Shown: positions 23,651 through 36,617 of the stretch, piece by piece
Position numbering within the stretch: the stretch's first letter is position 1
Layout: each line of letters starts with the position of its first letter
Source: Dallia pectoralis
Lineage: Eukaryota > Chordata > Actinopteri > Esociformes > Umbridae
Direction of reading: 5' to 3'
Length of the DNA: 64,000 bases
NCBI GenBank assembly: GCA_029465975.1
Contig: CM055761.1
Coordinates: 1,144,490-1,208,489, forward strand
Position numbers and translations under genes: made by a program
Notes under the pieces: generated by a model
What the model was told of the DNA's origin: nothing
What the model saw: the letters and a program-made list of their open reading frames with translations, nothing else
Database searches by the model: none

Positions 23651-24387
23651 CATGTCTTTGTGGCAATGCAAGTTGTTAAATAGGCCACTGTTAGAGCTGG
23701 ACAACTTTTTTGTTGAGCTTCAAGACTTCCTCTCTTCTCGAGTTTAAAAAGATGGACACCTGTGTTCTTAGTGGCACTATCTAGGGAAAAGCTTTCTTCT
23801 TAAATCTTTGTTGATGTGAGGAACAAATTCCAAACCCCCGGATGGTAAATTGAGTCCCTAGAGATGATAATCCTGACTTTGTTGCCAGGAAATGGGTTTT
23901 TGAACCAATTTTGTAAGGCAATAGAACTTTCCGTAACTAAACGTTACCTAATATCTGCTTAGCCATATACATTTGTTTGAATATGTCAAACTCTCCCTTT
24001 GCTTTGATCAATGCCATAGGAAATGTGTGATGCTTCGCTTAAATATTTCAAGTAATAATCCTCAAATCAAATGATCAAAGTCCAGCAGGTTGGCGAGCTC
24101 ACCACAGTGCAGACCTCAGTTTTAACAATATTTTCTGAGAAAACAAACAGCGAGCTTTCCCTTTCCTGCAAATAATTTCAAATTCAACTGAACATGTAAT
24201 TTTATTCGAGCGCAGAGGTCCAAGTAGCGAACGGTGTGCCAGAAACGCAGAGACAGCGTGAACATTGCATAGTTGTTTCATATTGCTGTTGGAAACCCAT
24301 AAGCAACAAGCGCTAAAGGAAAAGCCATGTGTAGGAGTTGTGCACATTTCTGGGTTGTAATTGGGCCCAATACCTTTACATGCAGAA

Positions 24388-24388
<1 letters not shown>

Positions 24389-24422
<34 letters not shown>
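24389..24422 (+). repeat. (CA)n microsatellite
   Basis: About 17 CA units. Confidence 0.95.
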
Positions 24423-24424
<2 letters not shown>

Positions 24425-25233
24425 GATGTCGCTTGTTCTTAGGTATAATGTATGGGACTGTGAACTCCTTCCAGCTGTATATAAAGCTTGACTTACAGCA
24501 ACTCCAACCACTAACCTGTCCCACAGCTCACAGTTATTTTCTCATTGCTTCACCATTTCATATAGCATCCTTTATATGTCCTAAAGTGTTGAAACTGCAG
24601 TTTTTATCTCCCTGTATTTCGTAAATTGCCTGTTAATTAACAGTAAAGCCACCCAGTGATTTGGAAACTCAGTAGTGACGTTTTTACACCGGGTTATTTA
24701 TGGTTTGGTGAGTGTGAAGGTTCACCGATCTGATATGGGCCTCAGAGAGACACAGCTTAACAGAATGAACGTTTGTTTGTCTGCGGGCTCAAAATGGCAC
24801 ACAATAGGTCCCAGATGTTGGGTTGTGTGTCTCTCCCATTCTGTCAACCCCCCCCATCTCACAACCATTCACATAATGAGGGTGGCAGGTTCTTGGAGTC
24901 ATGGTTACCCTCATCTCTAGGACATCCATGACCTGGACACCTCTTACACCTTCTGTAGCCCATGGGTCGGGGGAGATGTTCTGTCACTCTCTCTTCCCTT
25001 TCTATCTATTCCTCCGGTTCTGTTGTCATCCAGCCAGTCTGACCAGTAACTATGTACCCGTGTAATGCTGACATCGTACAGGAAGCCTGTGGAACACCTG
25101 GGTACTGAAGATTTACTTAAAAACTCCCTCTGGCTCACTCTCTCTCTTTCCTTTCTATCTAACTCTTTTTCTATGAATTTCTTTCTGTCCCTGTCTTTAT
25201 TCATCCCTCAGTGGAAATGGAGACTAGTCTCAG

Positions 25234-25234
<1 letters not shown>

Positions 25235-25281
<47 letters not shown>
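25235..25281 (+). repeat. (GT)n microsatellite
   Basis: About 23 GT units. Confidence 0.95.
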
Positions 25282-25284
<3 letters not shown>

Positions 25285-26888
25285 ATGGATTGTCTTCTGA
25301 CATGTGTGTATCTGGTGCCTGTCAACACTTCCCATAATACTTTAGTCAGTGTGTTATTTATTCCGTTCTGTGTTGTTTCTAGTCCTGGCTGCTGGGCTCG
25401 GAGAAACCAAGCCGAGCCACAGGTATTTTAAACAAGTCATCGTAGAGGAAGTGGAACACATCCACTAAGTATATTCGTACGTCTGTCTTGTCTGTCCCAA
25501 AGGAATGATGCACACGTATATTCTGAATGTGCTCTGAGTTTAAACAGATCTATTTATTGGTTCTGCACTATAACTCTGATTCAGGATGTTCTGTTATGAT
25601 TCTGTGGCTATGGTTTCAGCTAGCGTGTGGTGCGATAAACACTGGCACATTATAATCAGTGTAGAGCGACGACTGTAAATTCACGTGTTTTCCGACATAC
25701 AGGGGTGTTAAGAATCACTATTGATTATTTGTTTCGAATCACTATGAACTCCTTGTTAAATCAAAAGACTATACACCCCAGAGCGCTAACAAAACCAAGC
25801 AAACAATTAGCTTTAGAACTTCCTGAAAGGCTGTTTCTCAGTACCCACAATGCACATCCAGTATTCAGAATAAAAGTCATTACATATACAGTACATCACA
25901 AGCTGATAGGCCTTTATTAAGCACATTTTAATGGTCTTTTATTATATAAATCCTGCCCCCATCTGATGAGGATCCTACCAGCTACACACACATAAGAACC
26001 GATCGCACTTACAAGCTTTCGCTCCAAGAAACATTGTGTCCACTAATGTCTGTCAAGACTTTAGTCGCATAATTCTGTCGTTTTAGTCAACCAACATTTA
26101 TTTATTTATTTATTATTATTTCTTTTTTTTGGGACAATTTAGTCGGTTGTCATTTTTTGACTCTGATAAATATGTCTTTTACAAATGTTTTTGTCACTTT
26201 TTGTCTTGACACTGTGATATACGAGCTATTGTTTTCACATGATGCCACATGGGAAAAACCTGCATACAGAAATAATAACTAGCCCTTGTAACAGTAGAGC
26301 ATGTGACAGTATTTCAACACCACTAGATGTTCACATCATCAGTTGATCATCTTTCGACAGTTGTATTGGGCAGCCCCTTCTGGACAACAAACTAAAGTTA
26401 TGTGGAACCTATGAGGAACCTTGTGAGGAACCTCGTGATAGTTTATTCCAAACTGGAACCACAGCCCATCACTTAGGGGCATTTTATTCAGGGCATTTCC
26501 CTAAGGGACACACACACACACCAAGAAAACCCTGGCAGATATCTGTGGTTGTAACGAAGGTTGAAACAGACAGTACAGTACGGCTTTATTCGAGCAATTA
26601 GGATGGACAATCTAGTCACGGCCCACTGGGTTAGCATTGATATGGAAGGTTTGAATGAATCCTAACATGGGTCAGTCTTTGGTTAGCTTGGCTTGAGATC
26701 TTTATCTGCACAATGAATGTCTTAGTTAACCCCGTTTAGTCTCTTACTCGTTTTCTTTCTCAGTTTCAGTTATACTGACGCTGGGTAAATAACTTTCAGA
26801 TTTTCCACCTCACTCCCAACTTCCCTTTTCCATGTCATTCATCACCACAGGTCTGATAATAGAAACGTGCAAGAATCCATGGGCTTCC

Positions 26889-27816
26889 CCACTCTCTCAC
26901 CCCACTCTCTCACCCCACTCTCTCACTCCACTCTCTCACTCCACTTTCTCACTCCACTGTCTCACCTCACTCTCTCACCCCACTCTCTCACCCCACTCTC
27001 TCACCCCACTCTCTCACCCCACTCTCTCACCCCACTCTCTCACTCCACTCTCTCACTCCACTCTCTCACTCCACTCTCTCACCCCACTCTCTCACCCCAC
27101 TCTCTCACTCCACTCTCTCACTCCACTTTCTCACTCCACTGTCTCACCTCACTCTCTCACTCCACTCTCTCACCCCACTCTCTCACCCCACTCTCTCACT
27201 CCACTCTCTCACTCCACTTTCTCACTCCACTGTCTCACCTCACTCTCTCACTCCACTCTCCCACCCACCCACTCCCACTCCACTCTCTCACCCACTCCAC
27301 TCTCTCACTCCACTCTCTCACTCCACTCTCTCACTCCACTCTCACTCCACTCCACTCTCACTCACCCCACTGTCTCACCTCCACTGTCTCTCACCCCTCT
27401 CTCCCACACTCTCACTCCACTCTCTCACTCCACTTTCTCACTCCACTGTCTCTCACCTCACCCACTCTCTCACCCCACTCTCTCACCCCACTCTCTCCAC
27501 CCCACTCTCACTCCACTCTCTCACTCCACTTCTCACTCCACTGTCTCACCTCACTCTCACTCTCTCCACTCCACTCTCTCACTCCACTCTCTCACTCCAC
27601 TCTCTCACTCCACTCTCTCACTCCACTCTCTCACTCCACTCTCTCACTCCACTCTCTCACCCCACTCTCTCACCCCACTCTCTCACTCCACTCTCTCACT
27701 CCACTTTCTCACTCCACTGTCTCACCTCACTCTCTCACTCCACTCTCCCACTCCACTCTCTCACTCCACTCTCTCACTCCACTCTCTCACTCCACTCTCT
27801 CACTCCACTCTCTCTC
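26889..27816 (+). repeat. 13-bp CACTCTCTCACYC minisatellite, 0.93 kb
   Basis: Units of CCCCACTCTCTCA and TCCACTCTCTCAC alternate in runs, with TTTCTC and TGTCTC variants that recur as a higher-order block. The middle (about 27250-27560) is more degraded. It is C/T/A-rich with very few G. Confidence 0.97.
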
Positions 27817-27824
27817 TATATATT

Positions 27825-27947
27825 TCTGGTCTCCTCCCCCACACCCCCACACCCTGGTCTCCTCCCCCACACCCTGGTCTCCTCCCCCACACCCCCACAC
27901 CCTGGTCTCCTCCACCACACCCTGGTCTCCTCCCCTACACCCTGGCC
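27825..27947 (+). repeat. CACACCCTGGTCTCCTCCCC repeat
   Basis: Five or six units of 20-30 bp directly after the 13-bp array. Confidence 0.92.
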
Positions 27948-28857
27948 ATCCAATAACGGCTTCATTCACGGCACCCAGCAAAAACATACCACACTAGTGA
28001 AGCGATTTTTTGCGTTTCCTCCCTTTCATATTCAGCTGCAGAACGTTTTTCCCGTAACGCTGAATAAATGTTGACTTTATTCTGGTCCAGTCGAATTCCT
28101 CCGCTTCCATGGATTAGCTTGAGTACTGATGGACCGGTTCTGTGTAGCAGGGTGGGTTCTACTGCCCGGGGAATTCCTGAAACATTCTCTTTCACCGTTC
28201 TTTCTTGTTTTGCTGAGGTTGATATCTATGGATTGGTGTAGAATTCAACAGGAAATCAATTTGTGTAGATGGAATCCTTGGAGTTGAACAACAGAGTCAT
28301 AGCTGATTCCATCCCAGTCCAAATTACGCCTAAAGTGTGATCCATAAACGTTCCCGTCATCTCATGAGAAATACTCTGTGAGTTCTCCAGTCATACGATA
28401 TTGGTTTCACTTCCTGCTTGCCGCACAGACCGTGACCCGGACGATGACCTGGACGATGACATGCCTTCTATTTTGGTTGTGACCATCCTTCATCTCTGTC
28501 TGGCCAAAATGCTGACTAATGCCTCCGTGTGTTCAGTTGCCACCTGCTTCTTTATGACCGTTTGTGTCTCAAGGCTACCCAGAGTTCACAGCTAGCAGTC
28601 CCGTCCCCGACTAGATAAGACGTATCGTTCATGACCGCTGACTAGCCTCGTCCTCAGCCGTTATCCTATCTTCTACACTTGGGCAATGGTTTTTCATCAC
28701 ACAGTCATGCAAACAGCCTTCAGAACAGGTATCTTCAGCACCTGTTCTCCACAAGGTCTAGTTATAGATTAATATGCCAACCAAGTGAGGTGTCTACTAC
28801 AGTCCAGAGTTATAGCTCAGGTCTCATGTCACGGCCCAGCAGATACTCCATGGCAAT
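27948..28857. other. Intergenic, no gene seen
   Basis: Unique-looking DNA. Short open frames lack any recognisable family motif. Confidence 0.6.
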
Positions 28858-29383
28858 ATGTGAACTCCAGAGAGAGAGAGACGGGTCTATGTGAACTCCA
28901 GAGAGAGAGAGACGGGTCTATGTGAACTCCAGAGAGAGAGAGACGGTCTATGTGAACTCCAGAGAGAGAGAGACGGGTCTATGTGAACTCCAGAGAGAGA
29001 GAGACGGTCTATGTGAACTCCAGAGAGAGAGAGACGGGTCTATGTGAACTCCAGAGAGAGAGACGGTCTATGTGAACTCCAGAGAGAGAGAGACGGTCTA
29101 TGTGAACTCCAGAGAGAGAGAGACGGGTCTATGTGAACTCCAGAGAGAGAGAGACGGTCTATGTGAACTCCAGAGAGAGAGAGACAGGTCTATGTGAACT
29201 CCAGAGAGAGAGAGACAGGTCTATATGAACTCCAGAGAGAGAGAGACGGGTCTATGTGAACTCCAGAGAGAGAGAGACAGGTCTATATGAACTCCAGAGA
29301 GAGAGAGACAGGTCTATGTGAACTCCAGAGAGAGAGAGACAGGTCTATATGAACTCCAGAGAGAGAGAGACGGGTCTATGTGA
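28858..29383 (+). repeat. 30/31-bp minisatellite, about 17 copies
   Basis: Unit TATGTGAACTCCAGAGAGAG plus AGAGACGGGTC. Variants differ by one G (ACGG/ACGGG) or CGGG to CAGG, giving alternating 30- and 31-bp copies. Confidence 0.97.
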
Positions 29384-29475
29384 AGCGGATGTTGATTTTG
29401 GCCATGAAGCAAACTGGAGGAGAAAATGCAGCTACAGCTGTCGTTGATGGTACTATTTATTTTTGCAAGAGAGAG

Positions 29476-29477
<2 letters not shown>

Positions 29478-29573
<96 letters not shown>
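29478..29573 (+). repeat. (GT)n microsatellite, 96 bp
   Basis: About 48 uninterrupted GT units, preceded by a short GA run. Confidence 0.98.
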
Positions 29574-29574
<1 letters not shown>

Positions 29575-32349
29575 ACAGCAGCAGGGATGAGGTCCTCACC
29601 TCGTAGGGGTGTTTAACTGGCCGGATATGTGGTCTGGCCACTTTGGGGAAATTTCTGCAGTGTAATGTTAGTAAATATAGAAGTGACCTAATGGCTTCTC
29701 TGAATATCTCCCTTTTAACCCCTGATGGGTCTGTGCTTTAGGATAGGGTGCGGTGGTGAGGGGCTAGTGTTCATGAATAGGGGCTAGTGTTCTCCCAGGA
29801 AGGGGGTGGACCCAACCACAACACGCCCGTGTTTACTCCTGTGGCTGTTGGGTTAGGCTGAAGTAACTCCACACGGTCTGGTTCCTAAACCCAAAATGGG
29901 ACTGAATTCTCAGCTGGTGTACTGTTGCTGAAGCCATGATGTAGCCAGAGCTCCCTACATGGTTAGGGTATATCACTGAGTTCATCACTGGTTCCGTGGT
30001 TCTGTAGTTCCGTGGTTCTATGGTTTTCTCCTAGTAACTACATCAGAGACACTTTAGAGATGAGATGACAAATATGGTCGTTCCCTCAGCACCCTGTCCC
30101 CACCTGTGTTTTGATAATATTCCATTTCTATTGAGGATATATCTTCGTCATTTAGAGAACCCCACGCCAATTACCCCCAGCTAATCTCTGAGCTACTGGT
30201 GAGCTATTAATCCAATGATCTACACTATAGCATGTCTTAATTAGGAACATATCCATCTGTATTTAGATTTCTGTATGCCCAGAACACCATAAGGCGTAGT
30301 AGTCTGAAGGGAAGCAATACTCTAATCAATGTGCGTGTGCTTGTGGGTGTGTGCGCGCGTGTGTGTAGAGCTTTGATTTGGCGGCAGTATTAATTAAAAG
30401 GGGTCTTTATTTATTACTGAGTTAATGAGAAATCAATTTAAACAAAAGATGCCGCTTTAATTTTGCTTCTTCCTCCAAAGCACTTTTGAGATTTTCCAAT
30501 TATTCAAATGCTCGTGATCCCTGTGTCCCGGAAGCATATGGGAGGCGTGTGTTACGTTCACACATCTGACCTGTCAATCAAAGAGGTCGTTATGGAAGGC
30601 TCCAATTCCCAGGGGGTGTTGTCCCTCTGCAGAGGTTCAGTAACTCATCAACAGTGTGTGTGTGTGTGTGCGTGTGTGTGTGCGTGTGTCTATTACGAAG
30701 TTCTTTGTTTCGACCACGCCAGTTGTGTGAAAACAATTTTGTTTAAATAATATCAGCATTATATTTAAATACATTCTCTGTTTTTCTTCTCTTGCTGTTG
30801 GATATTCTCACCACCCACAGTCGACATAAGCTGGCGAGCTGTGGGGGAGTGGGGACCAAAAAACAAGCAGGTTCTGCTCCGGTTCTGATAAAACACGAGC
30901 ACATCTTCTGCTTCCTCCTAGCCGGGAAGTAAAAGCCATTAAGTTAGCAGCCCTTTAGCCCCGTTAACGTCACACACAAACTGATATGTGAAATGTGTGA
31001 GCTTGAGTTTATTGTAGAACCGCAGTCTTACAGAAATATGTGTTTTGTGTTGTTAATCAATTCCACATTCCACACAGCCTCCTAATTGGTTTTATTATAA
31101 CAACCGGAGCTGAGTTGTGTTTATGTGTTTAAATGCTGGACAAAATGGTTTAGTTTAGAAATGTTAAAATTTATGTAGGTCTTAATAGTTTTGTCAACAC
31201 TTCAGATTATTTGTTGGCGAAATTAACTGTTGGTATCTAATTTACATTTACTTGGTAAAACAATAAATATCCGGCAACAACTTTTATCCATACAAAGAAA
31301 ACAATCGTAGTGTGAAATGTATGCGGGATTATCTATGCTTGTGAGTTTCATCATCATGATGTCGTAGGCTTTACTGTGTCAGAAGAAGGGTTCACATATA
31401 CTCTAATGACCCTTTTAATATCTCCCAAATCTAATTAATCTAGCTTTTGATCTGCTGTATTTTTTAATTACAAACCCCAAAATAGGAAAATTAATTTTAA
31501 TCTAATTTTAAATTCAAAGTCAGCTGAGAAAGACAAGGAACATTTCAAACTCCATACTTGCTTAAGTAGTTTGTTCCCAGGAGGGTTTTCTCTGTTAAAG
31601 ATTTGTGTGATTTCTTTCCACAGAGAAGTTACAAACGTAATCTCCAACGTTAATACAGATGAAAATAATTATCTGACTGGCTTCCCCCTAAGATATGAAT
31701 ATTTTAATAGACATTATTGGGCGATAAGCAGTCTGAAGCTTGGGATTTGGTACAGCTGGCCTGTCTGGGTGGAGCTCTCTGATGGGAGAAACACTTGATG
31801 AACTTTGAGCAATAAAAGCGAAAATGGTACTACGCTGAAATAGAATTAAAATAAATATCAAAGTTTCGATTTTTTATATTTTTTTGCTCAGAGAAAATTA
31901 TTATAAAGTAATGTATTTCGGCTCATTTATAAAAATAAAAATAATGGCATTAACACTCATTAACACTTTGTTTAGCATCTTGGGCCACATCTTGGCCTTG
32001 CATTTAAAAGGGGCAAATAGTTAGAAAGATACAAAAGCCCCAAATATAACAGCTACCAAGACAATAACTGAGAAGTTCAAATGCAGTGGATCCGTTCCAA
32101 CTAATTTCATGTTTATTTTTATTCATATTTTTCAGTGACACCAACAGTATTGAATACTTTGTACTGAACCGAGTGAGTTTGGCACACACGCTCAAGACTG
32201 GGTATCAATATGAGGTAATATGGAGCATGTAGTGAGTCTGAGTATTGAGATTTGGCGGCTCCCACTTAAGATTCATTTACAGTCCAAATCTGCTTCCACA
32301 ATAATCAGCTGCCCATTGATCCACAAGACATACAGACACAACAGTATGT
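29574..32349. other. Intergenic, AT-rich with TAAT-rich blocks
   Basis: No gene is seen. Blocks near 30370-30510 and 31420-31510 are dense in TAAT/ATTA words and poor in simple repeats, as in some vertebrate conserved noncoding elements. Small GT-rich tracts lie near 30331-30364 and 30655-30690. Confidence 0.5.
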
Positions 32350-32366
32350 TTGAACAAAATATTTTC

Positions 32367-32372
32367 TTTATT
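32367..32372 (-). promoter_or_regulatory. pik3r3: Likely distal PIK3R3 poly(A) signal
   Basis: AATAAA on the - strand, followed 20-50 bp downstream by GT-rich sequence (TGTTGTGTCTGTATGTCTTG). This is the best-formed site between 32 and 38.8 kb. Confidence 0.6.
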
Positions 32373-33283
32373 CTGACAGAGAAAGGAATACGGTGAAGTC
32401 CCATTGATAACGTACATGAGGTGAGCTCACAATAAATGGAGAGTTTACACTTGATACAAACTGTTGCAACTGATATGAAAACGCAGTGTACTGTGATGGA
32501 ATTAAACCCATGTAACAAAAAACACCCTTAGAAGCCAGAAACAAGTATTGCAATATGTCTGTGTAATACTGAGAAAGAGGTCTCAGTTAGTTTGATCCGG
32601 AGATAATCGCTAATAGCTGGCAATAAAGCAGAGCAGTCTACATCCAACACGACAATATAGCTCCAGAAACAGTTCCACCTGGCAGTACATGTGAGTGGGT
32701 AGTTTGCAGTAATTGTCAGTATTTATGGAGCAGATGGATATTTTAAGGAATGTTATCTTATTGCTTGTATGTTGTCTTGTGTAACAAACCTGCTGGTATT
32801 ACAAAATGCTGTGAGCGGTCTGTAACAATAATTACTGTTTGATTATGTGAGATTCATACTGTCAGCAACCGAGTAAATGTTTAAACGGGTCAACTTGACA
32901 GATATTGTAATGCGGAGAGACAGGTTAGTGCCAAAAATGTCAAGCAAACAATAAAGAACATGTATGTTTGTCTTTCTCAGTATTACATTTTTTTGTTATA
33001 CTACTGACAACAAAAGGACTCTGACTTTGATTCAGCTAGAAGCAGTGACTATATTAAATTCTGATCTGAATTCACCATAAACAGACAAAAAACAGTTGTT
33101 TTTTTAATACATTTTTCATTTTTTTTCTTTTATACACAAAAACAACAGTCAATAGTGCCAAAGATGCATGCTGGATCTGTACGAAGGTCAAAAGAGAACG
33201 ATGTACAGTGTGATATACACGTTTCTTTCTTCAAAACCTTCAAAATGTGTTTTTTTCTGTTTCTTTTTTTCATTGTAAATACT

Positions 33284-33290
<7 letters not shown>

Positions 33291-33341
<51 letters not shown>

Positions 33342-33348
33342 ATATATA
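33291..33348 (-). repeat. (AT)n microsatellite in the PIK3R3 3' UTR
   Basis: Nearly perfect AT repeat with one phase break, self-complementary. Confidence 0.95.
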
Positions 33349-34337
33349 TGAAGCTGTATTCCTTGAAGCTGTGCTGGGTATTGTGATCAGATAGGAGTGG
33401 TAAGAAAACACACAACTCCTGGTGACAATCACAACATTATTCAAACCCCAACCGGCTGAAAGCTGCAAATAAAACTTTGCAGGCCTGCTTGGGGGCAAGA
33501 AGTAAAACAAGAGACAGTATAGCCATATAACAGTCCTGGGGTGCTATATGAAACCTGTCTGATCCTGGATCTGCACTCAAACTTAGTGTTTCCTTCTCAC
33601 ACAGAAAACTCTTAAAAACAGTCAAAAAGTAAACGCAGTTAACAGATATTTTGGTTCTTCCTCCTAATAACCTGTTGTAATGTGATTCCTTCTCGAAGTG
33701 TCGTAGCGAGTGCAGTACTAAAACAAACACGTGATTCTGCAGAACCACACAGGTGTGCTGTACTCTCACAGTCATCTCTGAGAAGAACATGTCCTCTGAC
33801 CCCTGACCCCTGAACACGAGGTTATTAATATTGCATGCACTCTGGAGTAATAGAACCGACGAAAGGAAGTCCTGCGTTAAGGTGAAGCACTAGACATCAT
33901 GGAAAACTCCAAAGTGGATTTGTCCGGACAGTTGATGGATACACAGAGCAAGCGTATCTTCGACTTGATCAACTTGTGCAAATATGATGTTGTGAAGAAA
34001 AACACGACGGACACTAACAATGTTTCTGTGGTGAAGAAATCTATGGAAATGGTACGAATGAAATAAGACCAATAAATCCACACAGCATGAGCGTAGAGAC
34101 CATGTAGATAAAACACCCTGGCTAGTGGATGAACCTGCCTTTAGCACAGCTTTTTATATTGAAACTGAAAAAGGATCTCAGCTGTCTGCTTTTACCCTGC
34201 TTGGTAATGACATTGGTCAGTATAGATCTGGTACCTCAAATATCACCAAGTCAAACCTAGCCTAATTAACAAATGACTATCGTACATAATGTCCTGTTGA
34301 CATCACAAGATAACTATAACGCTCTCTGACTAGCTAC

Positions 34338-34889
34338 TGTAACCGCCAGTTACTGTAACCGCCAGCTACTGTAACCGCCAGCTACTGTAACCGCCAGCTA
34401 CTGTAACCGCCAGCTACTGTAACCGCCAGCTACTGTAACCGCTAGCCGCTAGCTACTGTAACCACCAGCTACTGTAACCGCCAGCTACTGTAACCGCTAG
34501 CTACTGTAACCGCTAGCCGCTAGCTACTGTAACCACCAGCTACTGTAACCGCCAGCTACTGTAACCGCCAGCTACTGTAACCGCCAGCTACTGTAACCGC
34601 CAGCTACTGTAACCGCCAGCTACTGTAACCGCCAGCTACTGTAACCGCCAGCTACTGTAACCGCCAGCTACTGTAACCGCCAGCTACTGTAACCACCAGC
34701 TACTGTAACCACCAGCTACTGTAACCGCTAGCTACTGTAACCGCTAGCTACTGTAACCACCCTGTAACCCAGCTACTGTAACCAGCTACTGTAACCGCCA
34801 GCTAATGTAACCGCCAGCTACTGTAACCGCCAGCTACTGTAACCACCAGCTACTGTAACCACCAGCTACTGTAACCACCAGCTACTGTA
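34338..34889 (-). repeat. 16-bp minisatellite, about 34 copies
   Basis: Unit GTAACCGCCAGCTACT on the + strand, with CCACCAG, GCTAGC and short variants. It lies within the inferred PIK3R3 3' UTR. Confidence 0.97.
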
Positions 34890-36099
34890 ACTTTTTAGAC
34901 GTTCTGTGAGCAAGGCAGTGGGAATAATCGAATGGAAACAAAGAACCTTTCAAACTATCAACATCTAAAGGCAAAGAAAGAAATTAACTTAAATCTTTGG
35001 TCTTAATGTCAGGAAAGAAAGTATACAGAGGAAAACAAATAAATGAAATAGAACCTGTGTTATTTTAGCATCTTGGAAAAGTTTGAGAAGTAATCCATTT
35101 AACGATTGAAAATGACTACAGAACATGATACGGAGTCATGCTATGTCTGCGTTTGCAATGGTTTATAGTATAGAGAATCACACGTACTATCATATTGTGT
35201 GCAATATGAGAAAGCCCTCATCGACCAACAAACCGTAGCATATTTCTGAGAAAGTTTACAAAGCACCTCCTGTCCTTCTTGAAAGTAGCGAACATGATTT
35301 CTGTAACTTTTACATAATAACTTTTCATTAAATATCTTTAAAAAGTCAACCCAGACCTGCTCACCGTAGAACAAAACCAGATATTTGATTTAATATATGT
35401 ACGTATATTATAATGAAGACATTCAACAGTGAGCGATTCAATAGTTCAAGTAATAAATTCAGAGCTCGTAAAGCTCTCTGTAAAAAACGAGCCAAAAGTC
35501 ACATAAAGAGCAACCTTTAAACATGGTTGAGGATAAAGAAGGAGAGGAGACAGACGTGAAGATACGCAGGCATTCGAGCTACGGAGAGCCTCAATGGACA
35601 AACCTTACTGAGCACGCCCACTGAGGTGAATAGACACCATTTGAAACAGACACAATTGGAAAAATACACAATTGCAGTGAACGACACTCTGGGTTTGTTT
35701 AACCAGATATTGAAGTTTTATCACATCATTATGTAGCAAAGCGGTAAACCTCGCAGTCTTCTGAAATAACAGAGATGAGGCGACGCTCAAACAAATGTCC
35801 ATCTACCAAAACAACCTGATCCAGTTTTACATTCAACATGACCTCCTTCACTACTCTGTACACTTCATTCCACAATTACCCAAGAACAGTCTCTCTACAG
35901 AAGCCCTAAACTCACCGTAGACTCTGACTGAAGTTACTAGGCCGGAGATAACGTAGAAACTAGAGACCGCACCACTGCACCATCCATCTCTCATTGAGTC
36001 TCCTGAGACACTCTTCCGCTTTTGCGTTTGTATCTAGAGCTAGAAGCCTCGCCTGTGGAGCGTTGACCCCAGTCACCTTGGTTTGGGGAGATACTGGAG

Positions 36100-36617
36100 A
36101 GATGGAGGCAATACTCTCACAGGGAGGATATACTAGAGAGATGGGTGTAATACCCTCACAGGGAGGAGATACCAGAGAGATGGGTGTAATACCCTCACAG
36201 GGAGGAGATACCAGAGAGATGGGTGTAATACCCTCACAGGGGGAGATACCAGAGAGATGGGTGTAATACCCTCACAGGGAGGAGATACCAGAGAGATGGG
36301 TGTAATACCCTCACAGGGAGGAGATACCAGAGAGATGGGTGTAATACCCTCACAGGGAGGAGATACCAGAGAGATGGGTGTAATACCCTCACAGGGAGGA
36401 GATACCAGAGAGATGGGTGTAATTCCCTCACAGGGAGGAGATACCAGAGAGATGGGTGTAATACCCTCACAGGGAGGAGATACCAGAGAGATGGGTGTAA
36501 TTCCCTCACAGGGAGGAGATACCAGAGAGATGGGTGTAATACCCTCACAGGGAGGAGATACCAGAGAGATGGGTGTAATACCCTCACAGGGAGGAGATAC
36601 CAGAGAGATGGGTGTTG
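36100..36617 (+). repeat. 39-bp minisatellite, about 13 copies
   Basis: Unit GGAGATACCAGAGAGATGGG followed by TGTAATACCCTCACAGGGA. Thirteen codons per unit explain the long open frames on both strands. It lies within the inferred PIK3R3 3' UTR. Confidence 0.97.

Larger units (their letters stand above)
23651..26888. other. Intergenic, no gene seen
   Basis: AT-rich unique-looking DNA with CA/GT microsatellites at 24389-24422 and 25235-25281. No exon-like sequence with splice sites and homology was found. Confidence 0.6.

Noticed and set aside
22746..23704. Five overlapping frames of about 300 codons
   Set aside because: All lie on the 12-bp minisatellite and reflect its period.
26832..27997. 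374- and 376-codon Ser/Leu/His/Thr frames
   Set aside because: 13-bp repeat read in successive frames; no protein family resemblance.
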